This document shows positions 42,457 through 52,023 of a DNA stretch of 64,000 nt, in pieces. The notes beneath the pieces were generated by a model, which worked only from the letters and a program-made list of their open reading frames with translations, did not search any database and was not told the DNA's origin. The stretch lies in assembly GCA_947492375.1 (NCBI GenBank), contig CANLMI010000002.1, positions 683,529 to 747,528 of the forward strand, written 5' to 3'. The translations under genes were made by a program, and so were the position numbers. Within the stretch, counting starts at the first letter, position 1, and the number at the start of each line of letters is the position of its first letter. Origin of the DNA: an uncultured Kordiimonas sp. Lineage in GTDB: Bacteria; Pseudomonadota; Alphaproteobacteria; Sphingomonadales; Kordiimonadaceae.

Positions 42457-43659
42457 CTAACCAAAGAACACACGTTCTGCAAACCAATATAAACCCAACA
42501 GTATTACACCATATGACACCAAAAGGCGCACTAAACCACTCGTAGTCTTAGAAAGAAACAGACTTACAGAAGCCAATAGAAGCATAGCACTGACAAACAC
42601 AAGCTGCCCTAATTCAACACCAATATTGAACCCTAATAACGCTGTAAATTTACCATCAACCGGAAGACCAATATCAGCAAGAACACCAGCGAACCCGAAA
42701 CCATGAATAAGGCCAAACCCAATTGTAACAACTGGCAATATCCGTTTTGATTTTTCTTCGCCCTGAAGTGCAAACATCCAGACACCACCGCTTAACATCA
42801 ATACTCCAATCCAGGCAATTAATGGAATTTGACTGTTGATATTCCTATCAATTACAAAAAGAACAAGTGCCGAAATAATACCAACAAACAACGGTTTATG
42901 CGGTTGATTGGATTTGGAAATAATTGCATCCCACGCGGTAAAAGCGATAGAAAAAGCAATTAAAGGTTCGATGATTTCAGGCGTCGCTGCCAAAATATTT
43001 AAAGACCCCAAAATCAGGGTTATACTATGCCCAAGCGTGAAACCTGACACCACCCAGAACAGGGATTTTAGCTCACGTACGACCAGTAACAATGCAATCA
43101 AGAAAGCAAGGTGATCAAAACCTTCAAGGATATGGAGAAAACCAAGCTTGATATAATCAGTAGCATTCGACAAAAAGTCTGACTTTTCAGTGCCCGCGGT
43201 AACATTGAATGTATCCCTGTCGCTTGTAACCAGAACATCAAACGCCTGATCCTTTGTGCCCATGATATGAGCAAGATGTACATGACGGAGGTTTTCAGTA
43301 AACAAGCCATTTAAAGAAACAGATGCTGGCACACACTCAAGCCTGAATTCGATAGAAACATCACCGCCTGACAAAGGTTGAGTTTTCGGATTTATAATGT
43401 CACACCCTCGATCAACTGGGTTTACTATAATCATTTTATCGAGAAAGCTTGCCAAATCAGCTTCTTGCATAGAAGCGTAATCATCGTTATTGGAAAGCCC
43501 TTCAAACTCACGCTCTGATAAGACCCATCGCACCTCTGTTGTCCCTGCATCAACGGCCCAATATGAAGACGAACGGCCGATAGAATGCGCTTCAACAATA
43601 TTTCCATTGAAAAATATATGAATAAAAGACAATAAAAACAGGAAAATATAATTTCTCAT
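42457..43659 (-). CDS. HupE/UreJ-family membrane protein with exported N-terminal domain
   Basis: A 400-aa protein. An N-terminal signal-like segment (about 1-24) leads into a ~180-residue extracytoplasmic domain. The second half has about seven membrane helices with His motifs at FLHILEGFDHLAFLIALLL and SGFTLGHSITLILG, and GLIHGFGFAGVLADIG, typical of the HupE/UreJ_2 family. HupE and UreJ are nickel permeases, but this longer type with a large extracytoplasmic domain is uncharacterised. The ATG at 43659 is preferred: it is 4 nt after the stop of the PpiC-like gene, and the longer frame would read through that gene's end. It may transport a metal, but the substrate is not shown. Confidence 0.82.
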   Translation of the reverse strand: MRNYIFLFLLSFIHIFFNGNIVEAHSIGRSSSYWAVDAGTTEVRWVLSEREFEGLSNNDDYASMQEADLASFLDKMIIVNPVDRGCDIINPKTQPLSGGDVSIEFRLECVPASVSLNGLFTENLRHVHLAHIMGTKDQAFDVLVTSDRDTFNVTAGTEKSDFLSNATDYIKLGFLHILEGFDHLAFLIALLLVVRELKSLFWVVSGFTLGHSITLILGSLNILAATPEIIEPLIAFSIAFTAWDAIISKSNQPHKPLFVGIISALVLFVIDRNINSQIPLIAWIGVLMLSGGVWMFALQGEEKSKRILPVVTIGFGLIHGFGFAGVLADIGLPVDGKFTALLGFNIGVELGQLVFVSAMLLLASVSLFLSKTTSGLVRLLVSYGVILLGLYWFAERVFFG

Positions 43660-43663
43660 AGAT

Positions 43664-44434
43664 TTACTCTGGAACATATTTAATATCAACACTTGCAAGC
43701 AAAGACGATAAATACTCATCAAAGGCCTTATCTTCCGCGTGCACGTACCATGCCTCCTCAACACGCCGCCTCACCACTTCAAAGTCAGGCGCACTGTTCG
43801 CTCTCACACCGTCTAATTTTACGAATATTGCTTGAGCGCCATCATCCAAAACCACTTCCTCGTCAATATCCATAGTGGTTAAACGGTCCACAACCTTCTG
43901 CCCCAATGTTCTTCTTAATATTCCAAGTGGTAAAAAGCGAGCGGTTGTCTCATCAGCAAACAAAACCTCTGGGGGCTCTTCGCCTTTAGCAACAGAAACT
44001 GTCCTTACCTGATACCTGGGCGGCGGCGTATACTCTCTAATTGTTTCCAGATAAAACGCCCTAAGTTCAGCTTCCGAAGGAGCTGCAATCAGTTTTTCTG
44101 AAACAACAAACTCACGCATCGTATCCAAAACAATCCTACGTAATCTTGGATCTCTAAAAATAACCCCTTGCTTTAACGCTCCTTTTATCAAGATTTGCTC
44201 GCCGATAAAACGATCAATTTGTGATTGCTCAAGGGCACTTACACCACCACCGTTTGTGCTTAAATACAGGCTTTTCGAAACTGGCTGACCATCAACAAAT
44301 GCAAGAGGTTCAGTGCCTACAAGGTCTAAAACCTTGCCTAATGGCTGCGTTTGAGCCATACTTCCAATCAGGATAAGCACAATCCCACTCGCTATACTTA
44401 GCCAAAGTAAACCATTGCGAAACATTTCATTCAT
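43664..44434 (-). CDS. Membrane-anchored PpiC-like (SurA-type) protein
   Basis: A 256-aa protein. An N-terminal membrane anchor (about residues 8-27) leads to a periplasmic part that looks like the helical and parvulin-like regions of peptidyl-prolyl isomerases: RFIGEQILIKGALKQGV, RRIVLDTMREFVVSEK and FEVVRRRVEEAW. The classical parvulin active-site residues are not evident, so chaperone-like activity is more likely than isomerisation. It directly precedes the HupE/UreJ-like gene (4 nt apart), so it probably helps fold or assemble that membrane protein. Confidence 0.75.
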   Translation of the reverse strand: MNEMFRNGLLWLSIASGIVLILIGSMAQTQPLGKVLDLVGTEPLAFVDGQPVSKSLYLSTNGGGVSALEQSQIDRFIGEQILIKGALKQGVIFRDPRLRRIVLDTMREFVVSEKLIAAPSEAELRAFYLETIREYTPPPRYQVRTVSVAKGEEPPEVLFADETTARFLPLGILRRTLGQKVVDRLTTMDIDEEVVLDDGAQAIFVKLDGVRANSAPDFEVVRRRVEEAWYVHAEDKAFDEYLSSLLASVDIKYVPE

Positions 44435-44590
44435 TCACGTTCTCAATTAAAATTCTTTATTGCATTAATTAATGACAATCATTAATGTAATTTTGGGGTA
44501 TTAATATTATGGAGGAGAACGGTGTAAAAAGCCAGATGTCTATTGCCATAATCCGCGGCATTATTCAGGGGGGCATACACCAATATAATC

Positions 44591-45205
44591 ATGGAAGAAA
44601 AACCAAAACGCGCAGATGTAACTCGCGCCGCATTAATTCGTGCCGCAGAAAAATTGATAGCGACTAAGGGGCTCGCTGATGTTTCGACACGTGAAATATT
44701 AAGAACTGCCGGGCAACGAAACCAATCAGCCCTTCAATATCATTTTGGTTCCAAGAATGGATTGATACGAGCTGCCATCAATGAACGTACATTACTAATA
44801 GACGCACGACGAATTGAAATGCTTGACGCTCTTGAAGACAAGCCAGAGCTTACTGATTTACTAGATGTCTTCACCAGGCCCCTTGCAGAATTAGCCGAAA
44901 AAGATGACGCCGGCGTTGATTATGTGATTTTCTTATCACAAGCAATTACACGCCCGGACTTTAGCCTGGAACGCGCTATTGAAGAAATAGGCATCACTGG
45001 TCTGAAACGGGCATACGATATGCTGGATAAATTGCTTAACCATTTGTCCGAAGCAGAAATCAAGATGCGACGTACGATCCTTTTTGATCTATCAGTTATC
45101 ACGCTTAAGCACTGGTGCCTTCAGGAAAGCCCAAAGAAAAGCATAGACGATATATTGGGTATTTTAAATGTAACATCAAAAGAATTATTTTTGACAGAAA
45201 GTTAA
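44591..45205 (+). CDS. TetR-family transcriptional regulator
   Basis: A 204-aa repressor-type protein. The N-terminal TetR helix-turn-helix is clear (RADVTRAALIRAAEKLIATKGLADVSTREILRTAGQRNQSALQYHFGSKNGLIRAAINER). The C-terminal part is the ligand/dimer domain. It is divergent from the PpiC-like and HupE-like genes (157 nt apart) and so may control them. The ligand is unknown. The ribosome site is weak (no clear AGGA before the ATG). Convergent with the EAL gene (4 nt between the ends). Confidence 0.9.
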   Translation: MEEKPKRADVTRAALIRAAEKLIATKGLADVSTREILRTAGQRNQSALQYHFGSKNGLIRAAINERTLLIDARRIEMLDALEDKPELTDLLDVFTRPLAELAEKDDAGVDYVIFLSQAITRPDFSLERAIEEIGITGLKRAYDMLDKLLNHLSEAEIKMRRTILFDLSVITLKHWCLQESPKKSIDDILGILNVTSKELFLTES

Positions 45206-45209
45206 AAAC

Positions 45210-46820
45210 TCAAGACGCCTTATGAATTCGGCCTGCCCCTATCATGGAAGCTTGGGGCATGCCGAAAAAATATCCTTGCCCATAATCAAACCCCATCTGG
45301 GTTACCAGTTTTGAATGCTGTTCGGTTTCCACCCATTCCGCAACCGTTATGATGCCAAGCTCTTTACACAAAGAAACCATTGCATTCAGGAAAGCCCGAT
45401 CTTCCTTAGAATGGATAGCATCTTTTATATAATCTCCATCAACTTTTAGAGCATCAACCTTTAGTTTCTTAAGATAATGAAACCCCGAAGCACCCGCACC
45501 AAAATCATCAAGATAAACCTTAAATCCTAGTTTTCGTATTTTTTGAATAGCTTTCGCAGGTGCTTGGATATCATTCATAATGGACGATTCTGTAAGCTCA
45601 ATGGAAAGAATTTCTGAAAAACGTTGGATAGTTACCAAACGGCCCATCAATTTGTTCACGAAACTTGTTCGTGAGATTGATTTTCCAGATATGTTAATAG
45701 CAATTTTCTTCAAGTTATTACGCTTTTCCATATCAATCAATTTAGCAAGCGCTTTATCAAAAACTGCCAGATCAAATTCATCAATAAGACCAGCTTGCTC
45801 AGCAAAAATAATCGTATCGAAAGGCGATTTGGAAACGCCCAAGTGCTGAAACCGAGCTAAAGCCTCAAAATGATGTGTGTCCCCGGTTTTAAGATCAACA
45901 ATTGGCTGATAAACTAGACTAAATCCATCATCTTTGATAATTGAGCGAAATTCTTGAACTTTCTTGGAAGCATCTTCCAAAAGTTGAATACCGTTTTGCT
46001 CAAAGGCTTGAGCGTTAAAAACTTCAACATTATCAGCAAATTGTTGCAGGCCGAAAATCATTGCCCGCATACCATCTTCGCTATTGATTTCCATTTCTGA
46101 AGCATCAAGCGTTGCTGAATTTAGCTGTATTCCTGTGGCCTTTTCTATCTCCTTGGATATTACATCCTTGGAAATTGCCGGTTGCCCCTTTTCCCTGACA
46201 ACAGCATATTTACCATCTGCCAAAACAGCTGCATGATTACCGCCTAAAGAAAAACTGGATAAACAATCCTGAATTTCACGTTGTTCACGAGCGCTGTGAC
46301 CACTTCCATCATCATCAAATACCGTTACCAATACACTGTCGGTCGCAGCTTCGTCCCCAAATACAGTTTCCAATTGTTCAAAGAAATTCGACCTTTGGTC
46401 AAAATCATCCGAGTCAACTATGTTTGTTGATGTATTATTTATACCGTATTTAGAAGGACGCGTTAGTGCAAGGTAGAGACGATCTTTCTTTAAAGGAATG
46501 TGTGAAAAAAAGCCGACAAAATTACGCTGTACATTTGCCACACCGCCAACACCATCTGAAATGTCAAAGCACAATTCAATTTCTATCGGGCCTACACGGT
46601 TATGGCCAGTTAGAGACTTGGTCGACACCAACACCTTTTCACGGCATGCCTCAGAGAGAAAATCAGTAAAGCTTGTTCCTGCCACCAATACCTTATCGGA
46701 ACCCAGCATGGATTTTACCGCACCGTCAATATTAACAATCTGATACGCCATATCCAGTTCAATTAACAGGTCGCCCATACAATAAGCATATCCCATAAAT
46801 CTGAACGGTATTTGTGTCAT
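45210..46820 (-). CDS. EAL-domain cyclic di-GMP phosphodiesterase, N-terminal PAS-like
   Basis: A 536-aa cytosolic protein. The first ~110 residues are PAS-like (MAYQIVNIDGAVKSMLG and FTDFLSEACR), the next ~150 have no GGDEF motif but could be a degenerate cyclase domain, and the last ~250 form an EAL domain. The active site is intact: FEALARF, the Asn in INISGKS, IELTESSI, DDFGAGASG, KVDGDYI and EWVETEQ, so phosphodiesterase activity is likely. In-frame ATGs at 46820, 46796 and 46778 give alternative starts; none has a good ribosome site. It is convergent with the TetR gene. It may oppose the cyclase at 4053-4793. Confidence 0.9.
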   Translation of the reverse strand: MTQIPFRFMGYAYCMGDLLIELDMAYQIVNIDGAVKSMLGSDKVLVAGTSFTDFLSEACREKVLVSTKSLTGHNRVGPIEIELCFDISDGVGGVANVQRNFVGFFSHIPLKKDRLYLALTRPSKYGINNTSTNIVDSDDFDQRSNFFEQLETVFGDEAATDSVLVTVFDDDGSGHSAREQREIQDCLSSFSLGGNHAAVLADGKYAVVREKGQPAISKDVISKEIEKATGIQLNSATLDASEMEINSEDGMRAMIFGLQQFADNVEVFNAQAFEQNGIQLLEDASKKVQEFRSIIKDDGFSLVYQPIVDLKTGDTHHFEALARFQHLGVSKSPFDTIIFAEQAGLIDEFDLAVFDKALAKLIDMEKRNNLKKIAINISGKSISRTSFVNKLMGRLVTIQRFSEILSIELTESSIMNDIQAPAKAIQKIRKLGFKVYLDDFGAGASGFHYLKKLKVDALKVDGDYIKDAIHSKEDRAFLNAMVSLCKELGIITVAEWVETEQHSKLVTQMGFDYGQGYFFGMPQASMIGAGRIHKAS

Positions 46821-47040
46821 ATTAAACGCTGAATATTATCTATTGGTCATTAAATTAGTTAGTGATTGAGAAAATATTACATAAAGACCTTAATACATCC
46901 TTTACACGACTAATTACCTTCATAGCCCTAAAGCTTTGATGATATTTCTATTACTCATAAGCGTTATCATTGACACAATAAAAGCAGAACGGCAGTCTGT
47001 TCGATGATTAGATATTAAAATCAATAAGGACACAGCAATC

Positions 47041-48882
47041 ATGACGGTTAAACAGTTTTCACCCAGCAGGCGTTCAGTGTTAGCCGGGCTTAGTGCCACC
47101 TTTGGTACTGTTGCATTACGTGGCCACGAAATCATAACGCAAGCAGCAGCACACTTTACGCACGGCATAGCCAGCGGCGATCCATTACATGACAGGGTAA
47201 TTTTATGGACACGGGTAATACCGGGCAGTGGCAAGAACACCGATATATCTGGGCTATGGGAAATCGCCACCACTAAGAGCTTTGATACCATTGTTTCAAG
47301 CGGCAATTTCACCACTAATTCAGAAAAGGATTATACCGTTAAGGTAGACGCCTCTGGACTACAAGCTGACACCCATTATTATTACCGATTTACTGCACAA
47401 AATATTATAAGCCCGACAGGCCGTACTAAAACTCTGCCAATAGGGAAAACCAGTAATATCAAATTTGCAGTTGTGTCTTGCTCTAACTATCCTCAAGGTT
47501 ATTTCAATGTATACGGTGAAATCGCCAAGCGTGACTTTGACGCTGTCCTGCATTTAGGCGATTATATATACGAATATGCTGACGGTATTTATTCAAACTC
47601 AAAAGCTGTTGAAAAAGGCCGCAGAGTTAAACCCACTCATGAAATCACCAGCCTTGAGGATTACCGTATGCGATACGGCCTGTACCGAACCGATCAAGAC
47701 CTGCAAGCAGTCCATCAAATGCACCCCTTCATCAATGTTTGGGATGATCACGAAATCAGTAATGACACATGGAGAGAAGGGGCCGAAAACCACAATGAAG
47801 ACGAAGGCCCCTTTGATGCGCGCCGACGCGCCGCCATCCAAGCATTTTATGAATGGATTCCCATCAGAGAAAATGACAAGGAATTAACCGGGGAAATATA
47901 TAGAACATTTAACTTTGGTGATCTGGTCTCCCTAATTATGCTTGATACACGACTGATTGGGCGCGACGAACAACTATCTTATCAAAAAGATTTACCCTTT
48001 AGAAAAATACCGTTCGACTTTAGTGACCCTGAAAACCCAAAAGCGTTATTAACTGCTGATGCTCTCAAAATCGCAAATGAAGAAAATACGAAGGAAATTC
48101 AGGTTCCCTTTGACCTTACTAACGGGCAACCCACCCCTATTACAGACTGGTCAGTAATCAAATCACTAGATCCAAAAAAACTACCACAAGGCTTGGCCTA
48201 CATCCCTGACGCAAAAAAATTCAAACGCGACATTCTTGGAAATAAAGATCGAAGTATTTTAGGGGCAAAGCAGGAAAAGTGGCTTGCAGATGAGCTTAGA
48301 GCTACTCAAAAGCGTCCGTGGCAGGTTTTAGGACAACAATTATTAATGGGTAAAGTTAATGTCCCTCAAATTGACCAGAAAGACATCGATCTTGAAAAGT
48401 CAAAATATCTCACCGAACAACAAATTGCTTTTTTCAACATTCTGGAGCAATTAAGCCTGCCTCTTAATCTGGACGCTTGGGATGGTTATCATGCATGCCG
48501 GGAACGTGTTTTTGATACGATAAAAATCAATGGCAATAATTGTATCTCTATCGCTGGCGATACGCATAATGCCTGGGCTTTTGATCTTAGAAATGATGCC
48601 GGAGAAGCAATTGCAGTCGAGTTTGCAACCCCGGGCATATCATCACCAGGCCTTGAAGCCTATCTACCTGTCAAAAGCGATGTTTTGACGAAAGCCATGC
48701 TCGATAAAAACCCTGAACTCAAGTATCTTAACGCTAAAGATAGAGGCTGGATGGAACTTTCCTTCACGCCAACTGAGACCACTTCCAACTGGTATTATGT
48801 CTCGACAGTACTGGACACATCATACGAAGTTATTGAAGGCCCGATGAAAAAAGTAAAAACTGGAGACCATAAATTATCATAA
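47041..48882 (+). CDS. phoD: PhoD-type alkaline phosphatase/phosphodiesterase, Tat-exported
   Basis: A 613-aa periplasmic or secreted metalloenzyme. The twin-arginine signal is SRRSVLAGLSATFGTVALRG (Arg10-Arg11). An N-terminal domain with HGIASGDPLHDRVILWTRVIP is the PhoD start, and the metal sites include VSCSNYPQGYFNVYGEIAKRD, HLGDYIYEYADG, VWDDHEISNDTW and ISIAGDTHNAW. PhoD enzymes liberate phosphate from phosphodi- and monoesters with Fe and Ca. AAGGACA lies about 10 nt upstream of the ATG. No PhoB box was clear in the 220-nt upstream region. The middle insert with KFKRDILGNKDRSILGAKQEKWL is normal. Confidence 0.92.
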   Translation: MTVKQFSPSRRSVLAGLSATFGTVALRGHEIITQAAAHFTHGIASGDPLHDRVILWTRVIPGSGKNTDISGLWEIATTKSFDTIVSSGNFTTNSEKDYTVKVDASGLQADTHYYYRFTAQNIISPTGRTKTLPIGKTSNIKFAVVSCSNYPQGYFNVYGEIAKRDFDAVLHLGDYIYEYADGIYSNSKAVEKGRRVKPTHEITSLEDYRMRYGLYRTDQDLQAVHQMHPFINVWDDHEISNDTWREGAENHNEDEGPFDARRRAAIQAFYEWIPIRENDKELTGEIYRTFNFGDLVSLIMLDTRLIGRDEQLSYQKDLPFRKIPFDFSDPENPKALLTADALKIANEENTKEIQVPFDLTNGQPTPITDWSVIKSLDPKKLPQGLAYIPDAKKFKRDILGNKDRSILGAKQEKWLADELRATQKRPWQVLGQQLLMGKVNVPQIDQKDIDLEKSKYLTEQQIAFFNILEQLSLPLNLDAWDGYHACRERVFDTIKINGNNCISIAGDTHNAWAFDLRNDAGEAIAVEFATPGISSPGLEAYLPVKSDVLTKAMLDKNPELKYLNAKDRGWMELSFTPTETTSNWYYVSTVLDTSYEVIEGPMKKVKTGDHKLS

Positions 48883-49052
48883 CCCATAGCCAATAAAGCG
48901 CTTCAATTCCAACGCGTTTTTGAGTGGTTAAAATTATAGCATGTAAAGGGACAAAGAATTAAGCTAGTCTGTCTGTAAGGTTTTTTACGTATTGAGTACT
49001 AAAAGAATATCGACACAGTTTTCCTGTGAAGAATAAAGGGGCACTCATTACA

Positions 49053-50111
49053 ATGTCGGAAAAGAAAGAGCTTTTATCACAACTTAAAATCGACCGTGAA
49101 GAAGAAACAAACGGTGGGGTGAAATGGCCGATTATTATTCTTATGATTCTGATCATAGGAATAGGAACTACTGCAAGTGTATTTTTCTTTGAAACTGACA
49201 ACAAAAAAGATCCAGAAATACTTATTGCTTCCAAAACACCGGAGCCATCAACGCCGAACCAGAAAACTGTATCAAATGATATTACTGCTCCAGAGCCAAT
49301 TCCAAGAGCCTCTGTAATACAATCAGATAATTCGGCCACCGTCCTTGACGGATCAGGCTATATAACGGCTCGCCGTATGGCCACTGTATCAGCTGAACTG
49401 ACAGGTCGTGTAATTGACGTATTGGTTGAAGAAGGAATGCAGGTTGAAAAAGGACAGGTCTTAGCGCGCCTTGACGATGCACTAGCTGTTGTAAATCTCA
49501 AACTTGCCCAAGCACAAGCTAATGCATCCAAAGCCAGAATATTAAGTGCTGAAGCCAATTTCAGAGAGGCCGAGCGCGTACTTAACCGTGTTTCAAAGCT
49601 TCAATCTAACAATTTCTCCAGTGAGGCTAGATTAACCAATAGTATTTTGAATGTCGAAACCTCAAAAGCAGAGTTAGCAAGAGCAAAAGCAGATTATGAA
49701 GTTGCCAACCTTGAAGTTTCTCGCCAGCAAGAACGATTAAACGATCACACAATCCGCGCCCCCTTCAGCGGCGTAGTAACCATTAAAAATGCTCAACCGG
49801 GTGAAATTATTGCTCCCGGATCAGCTGGCGGCGGTTTTACCCGTACCGGTATTTGCACTATTGTTGATATGACATCACTGGAAATAGAAGTGGATGTTAA
49901 CGAGGCTTTCATCGGCAGAGTATCCACCGATCAAAAAGTAGTAGCAAATCTTGATGCTTATCCCGACTGGGATATCCCAGCCAGTGTAATTGCTATTATC
50001 CCGACAGCAAACAGAGATAAAGCAACTGTGCGCGTTCGCATTAGAATAGAAGTGAATGATCAACGAATATTACCGGATATGGGTGTGAAGGTCGCTTTCT
50101 ATAAAACTTAA
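49053..50111 (+). CDS. HlyD/MacA-like periplasmic adaptor of an ABC export system
   Basis: A 352-aa membrane-fusion protein. One N-terminal membrane helix (about 20-40; PIIILMILIIGIGTTASVFF) leads to a periplasmic segment and the biotinyl-lipoyl-like half-motifs GSGYITARRMATVSAELTGRVIDVLVEEGMQVEKGQVLARL. A long helical hairpin (about 140-225) follows, then DHTIRAPFSGVVTIKNAQPGE and a beta barrel. The start at 49053 (ATG) is preferred to the GTG at 49026; AAAGGGG is about 11 nt upstream. It begins the four-gene operon with the ATPase and two permeases. It links the inner-membrane pump to an outer-membrane channel, which is not in the window. Confidence 0.9.
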   Translation: MSEKKELLSQLKIDREEETNGGVKWPIIILMILIIGIGTTASVFFFETDNKKDPEILIASKTPEPSTPNQKTVSNDITAPEPIPRASVIQSDNSATVLDGSGYITARRMATVSAELTGRVIDVLVEEGMQVEKGQVLARLDDALAVVNLKLAQAQANASKARILSAEANFREAERVLNRVSKLQSNNFSSEARLTNSILNVETSKAELARAKADYEVANLEVSRQQERLNDHTIRAPFSGVVTIKNAQPGEIIAPGSAGGGFTRTGICTIVDMTSLEIEVDVNEAFIGRVSTDQKVVANLDAYPDWDIPASVIAIIPTANRDKATVRVRIRIEVNDQRILPDMGVKVAFYKT

Positions 50112-50147
50112 TAACTATACGGAATCTGAGGTAGAGGGGAAATTACA

Positions 50148-50861
50148 ATGACTGAAGGAACAACCAACACAACTGATGAAAATTTATTCCAGTTAACTAA
50201 TGTCAACAAACGTTTCACCAAAGGCCGTGAAAGCATAACAATCTTTGATGACTTAAACATGTCTATTAAAAAGGGTGAATTCCTTGCAATTATGGGCCCT
50301 TCAGGCTCTGGAAAAACTACCCTGTTGAACATGCTCGGCGGTGTTGATCAGCCAACAAACGGCGAGGTTTGGTTCGATGGTGCGCGTATCGACAAACTCT
50401 CAGAAAATGGCCTGGCGAAATGGCGCGCTGCAAACATAGGCTTCATTTTTCAGTTTTATAATTTAATGCCTATGTTATCTGCTGCGCGAAATGTTGAACT
50501 GCCACTGTTGCTAACAAACCTCGGCAAAAAACGCCGCAAACAAAGCATAGATGCTGCGCTAGAACTGGTTGGCCTTAAAGACCGAGCAGGACATAAGCCA
50601 AAGGAAATGTCAGGTGGTCAACAACAACGCGTTGCCGTTGCAAGAGCGATTGTTTCAGACCCCAAAATGCTGCTCTGCGATGAACCAACAGGGGATCTGG
50701 ACCGCGCAACAGCCGATGAAATCCTGACCATGCTACAAGAACTCAACCGGGAATACGGCAAAACCATCGTTATGGTAACTCATGATCCTGAAGCCGCAAA
50801 ATATGCGACTAAAACTGTTCATCTGGATAAAGGAGAATTTGTCGAGAAAGGGTCAGTATAA
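50148..50861 (+). CDS. ABC transporter ATPase, MacB/LolD-like
   Basis: A 237-aa nucleotide-binding subunit. Walker [10 protein letters not shown] is at 50-58, [24 protein letters not shown] holds the Q-loop, [15 protein letters not shown] the signature, [11 protein letters not shown] Walker B, and MVTHDPEAA the switch histidine. The pattern with EPTGDLD is that of the LolD/MacB/FtsE group, which works with FtsX-type permeases. GAGGGG precedes the ATG. Its stop overlaps the next start (TAATG), and it follows the adaptor by 36 nt. Confidence 0.95.
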   Translation: MTEGTTNTTDENLFQLTNVNKRFTKGRESITIFDDLNMSIKKGEFLAIMGPSGSGKTTLLNMLGGVDQPTNGEVWFDGARIDKLSENGLAKWRAANIGFIFQFYNLMPMLSAARNVELPLLLTNLGKKRRKQSIDAALELVGLKDRAGHKPKEMSGGQQQRVAVARAIVSDPKMLLCDEPTGDLDRATADEILTMLQELNREYGKTIVMVTHDPEAAKYATKTVHLDKGEFVEKGSV

Positions 50862-52012
50862 TGGGAGACCTGTATTTAATATTCAAGAATATCACTCGCA
50901 AAAAACTGCGCCTGACCCTAACACTATTCGCCACATTCATTGCCTTTATGATTTACGGCGTCATGACATCGTTTCAAAGCGCGCTAGACGCTGGTGTTGA
51001 ATTGTCTGCGGATGACAGATTGGTCGTAGTTAACAAGATTAACTTTACCCAACCACTACCAATTGCCTATGTAAACAGGATTAAACCTATCGAAGGCGTA
51101 GCTGGTACATCTCACTTAAGCTGGTTTGGCGGATACTATCAAGAACCGCAAAATTTCATGCCCATGTTTGCTGTGGAACAAGACACCCTCTTAGAAGTTT
51201 ATAATGAAATAGTCATTCCAGAAGAGCAAAAACAAGCATGGCTTCAAAACCGGCAAGGTTTGTTAGTAGGGGAAAAAGCTGCCCAAAATTTTGGTTGGAA
51301 AGTCGGCGACCGCGTTCCAGTTTCTTCCAACATATATTCACGAAAATCAGGCGGGCAAACCTGGGATTTTGATATTGAAGCAATTTATAAAGGATCAGAC
51401 CCCAAATTCGATACAAGCGGTGTTTATTTTCATTTTAAGTATTTTGATGAGGCACGCACCTTTGGCCAAAATACAATTGGCTTTATCGCTGTCAGGACAA
51501 CCGATTCAAAACTGAATGAACAAGTAATTGCCGCGATTGATGACCAGTTTGCAAATTCGCCGTTTGAGACAGAAACAGTACCTGAAAAAGCCTTTAACAA
51601 AGCATTTATAGAGCAAATTGGAAATATTGGTCTAATCATCACCTTTGTCGTATTGGCTGCCTTTTTTATCATTCTGGTAATCGTTGGAAACTCGATGGCA
51701 CTTGCTATTAGAGAACGCACCAATGAAATTGCGGTTATGAAAACACTCGGTTTCAAATCAGGCCGTATCTTTATAATGGTCCTTGGAGAGTCGCTCCTTA
51801 TATCATTCATGGGAGGCGGGTTAGGACTGCTCATTGCATCTGGGCTAACCGCAGGAATCTCAGAAAATATACCACAGTTACCACCATTGATCATTGATCA
51901 ACCTATCGTCTTGGAATCAATAGGCTTCATGCTTTTGCTTGGCTTAGTGACAGGTATAATCCCTGCGATATCCGCCCTTAGGTTAAACATTGTAACCGCA
52001 CTTTCACGGTAA
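50861..52012 (+). CDS. FtsX/MacB-type ABC transporter permease 1
   Basis: A 383-aa inner-membrane permease. An N-terminal membrane helix (about 20-38) is followed by a large periplasmic MacB-like domain (residues ~45-255) and three C-terminal helices (about 260-375) with the FtsX motifs MALAIRERTNEIAVMKTLGFKSGRIFIMVLGESLLISFMGG. The gene overlaps the ATPase by 1 nt and is followed by permease 2 after 11 nt. The two permeases probably form a heterodimer. Confidence 0.93.
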   Translation: MGDLYLIFKNITRKKLRLTLTLFATFIAFMIYGVMTSFQSALDAGVELSADDRLVVVNKINFTQPLPIAYVNRIKPIEGVAGTSHLSWFGGYYQEPQNFMPMFAVEQDTLLEVYNEIVIPEEQKQAWLQNRQGLLVGEKAAQNFGWKVGDRVPVSSNIYSRKSGGQTWDFDIEAIYKGSDPKFDTSGVYFHFKYFDEARTFGQNTIGFIAVRTTDSKLNEQVIAAIDDQFANSPFETETVPEKAFNKAFIEQIGNIGLIITFVVLAAFFIILVIVGNSMALAIRERTNEIAVMKTLGFKSGRIFIMVLGESLLISFMGGGLGLLIASGLTAGISENIPQLPPLIIDQPIVLESIGFMLLLGLVTGIIPAISALRLNIVTALSR

Positions 52013-52023
52013 GGAGGACATCA

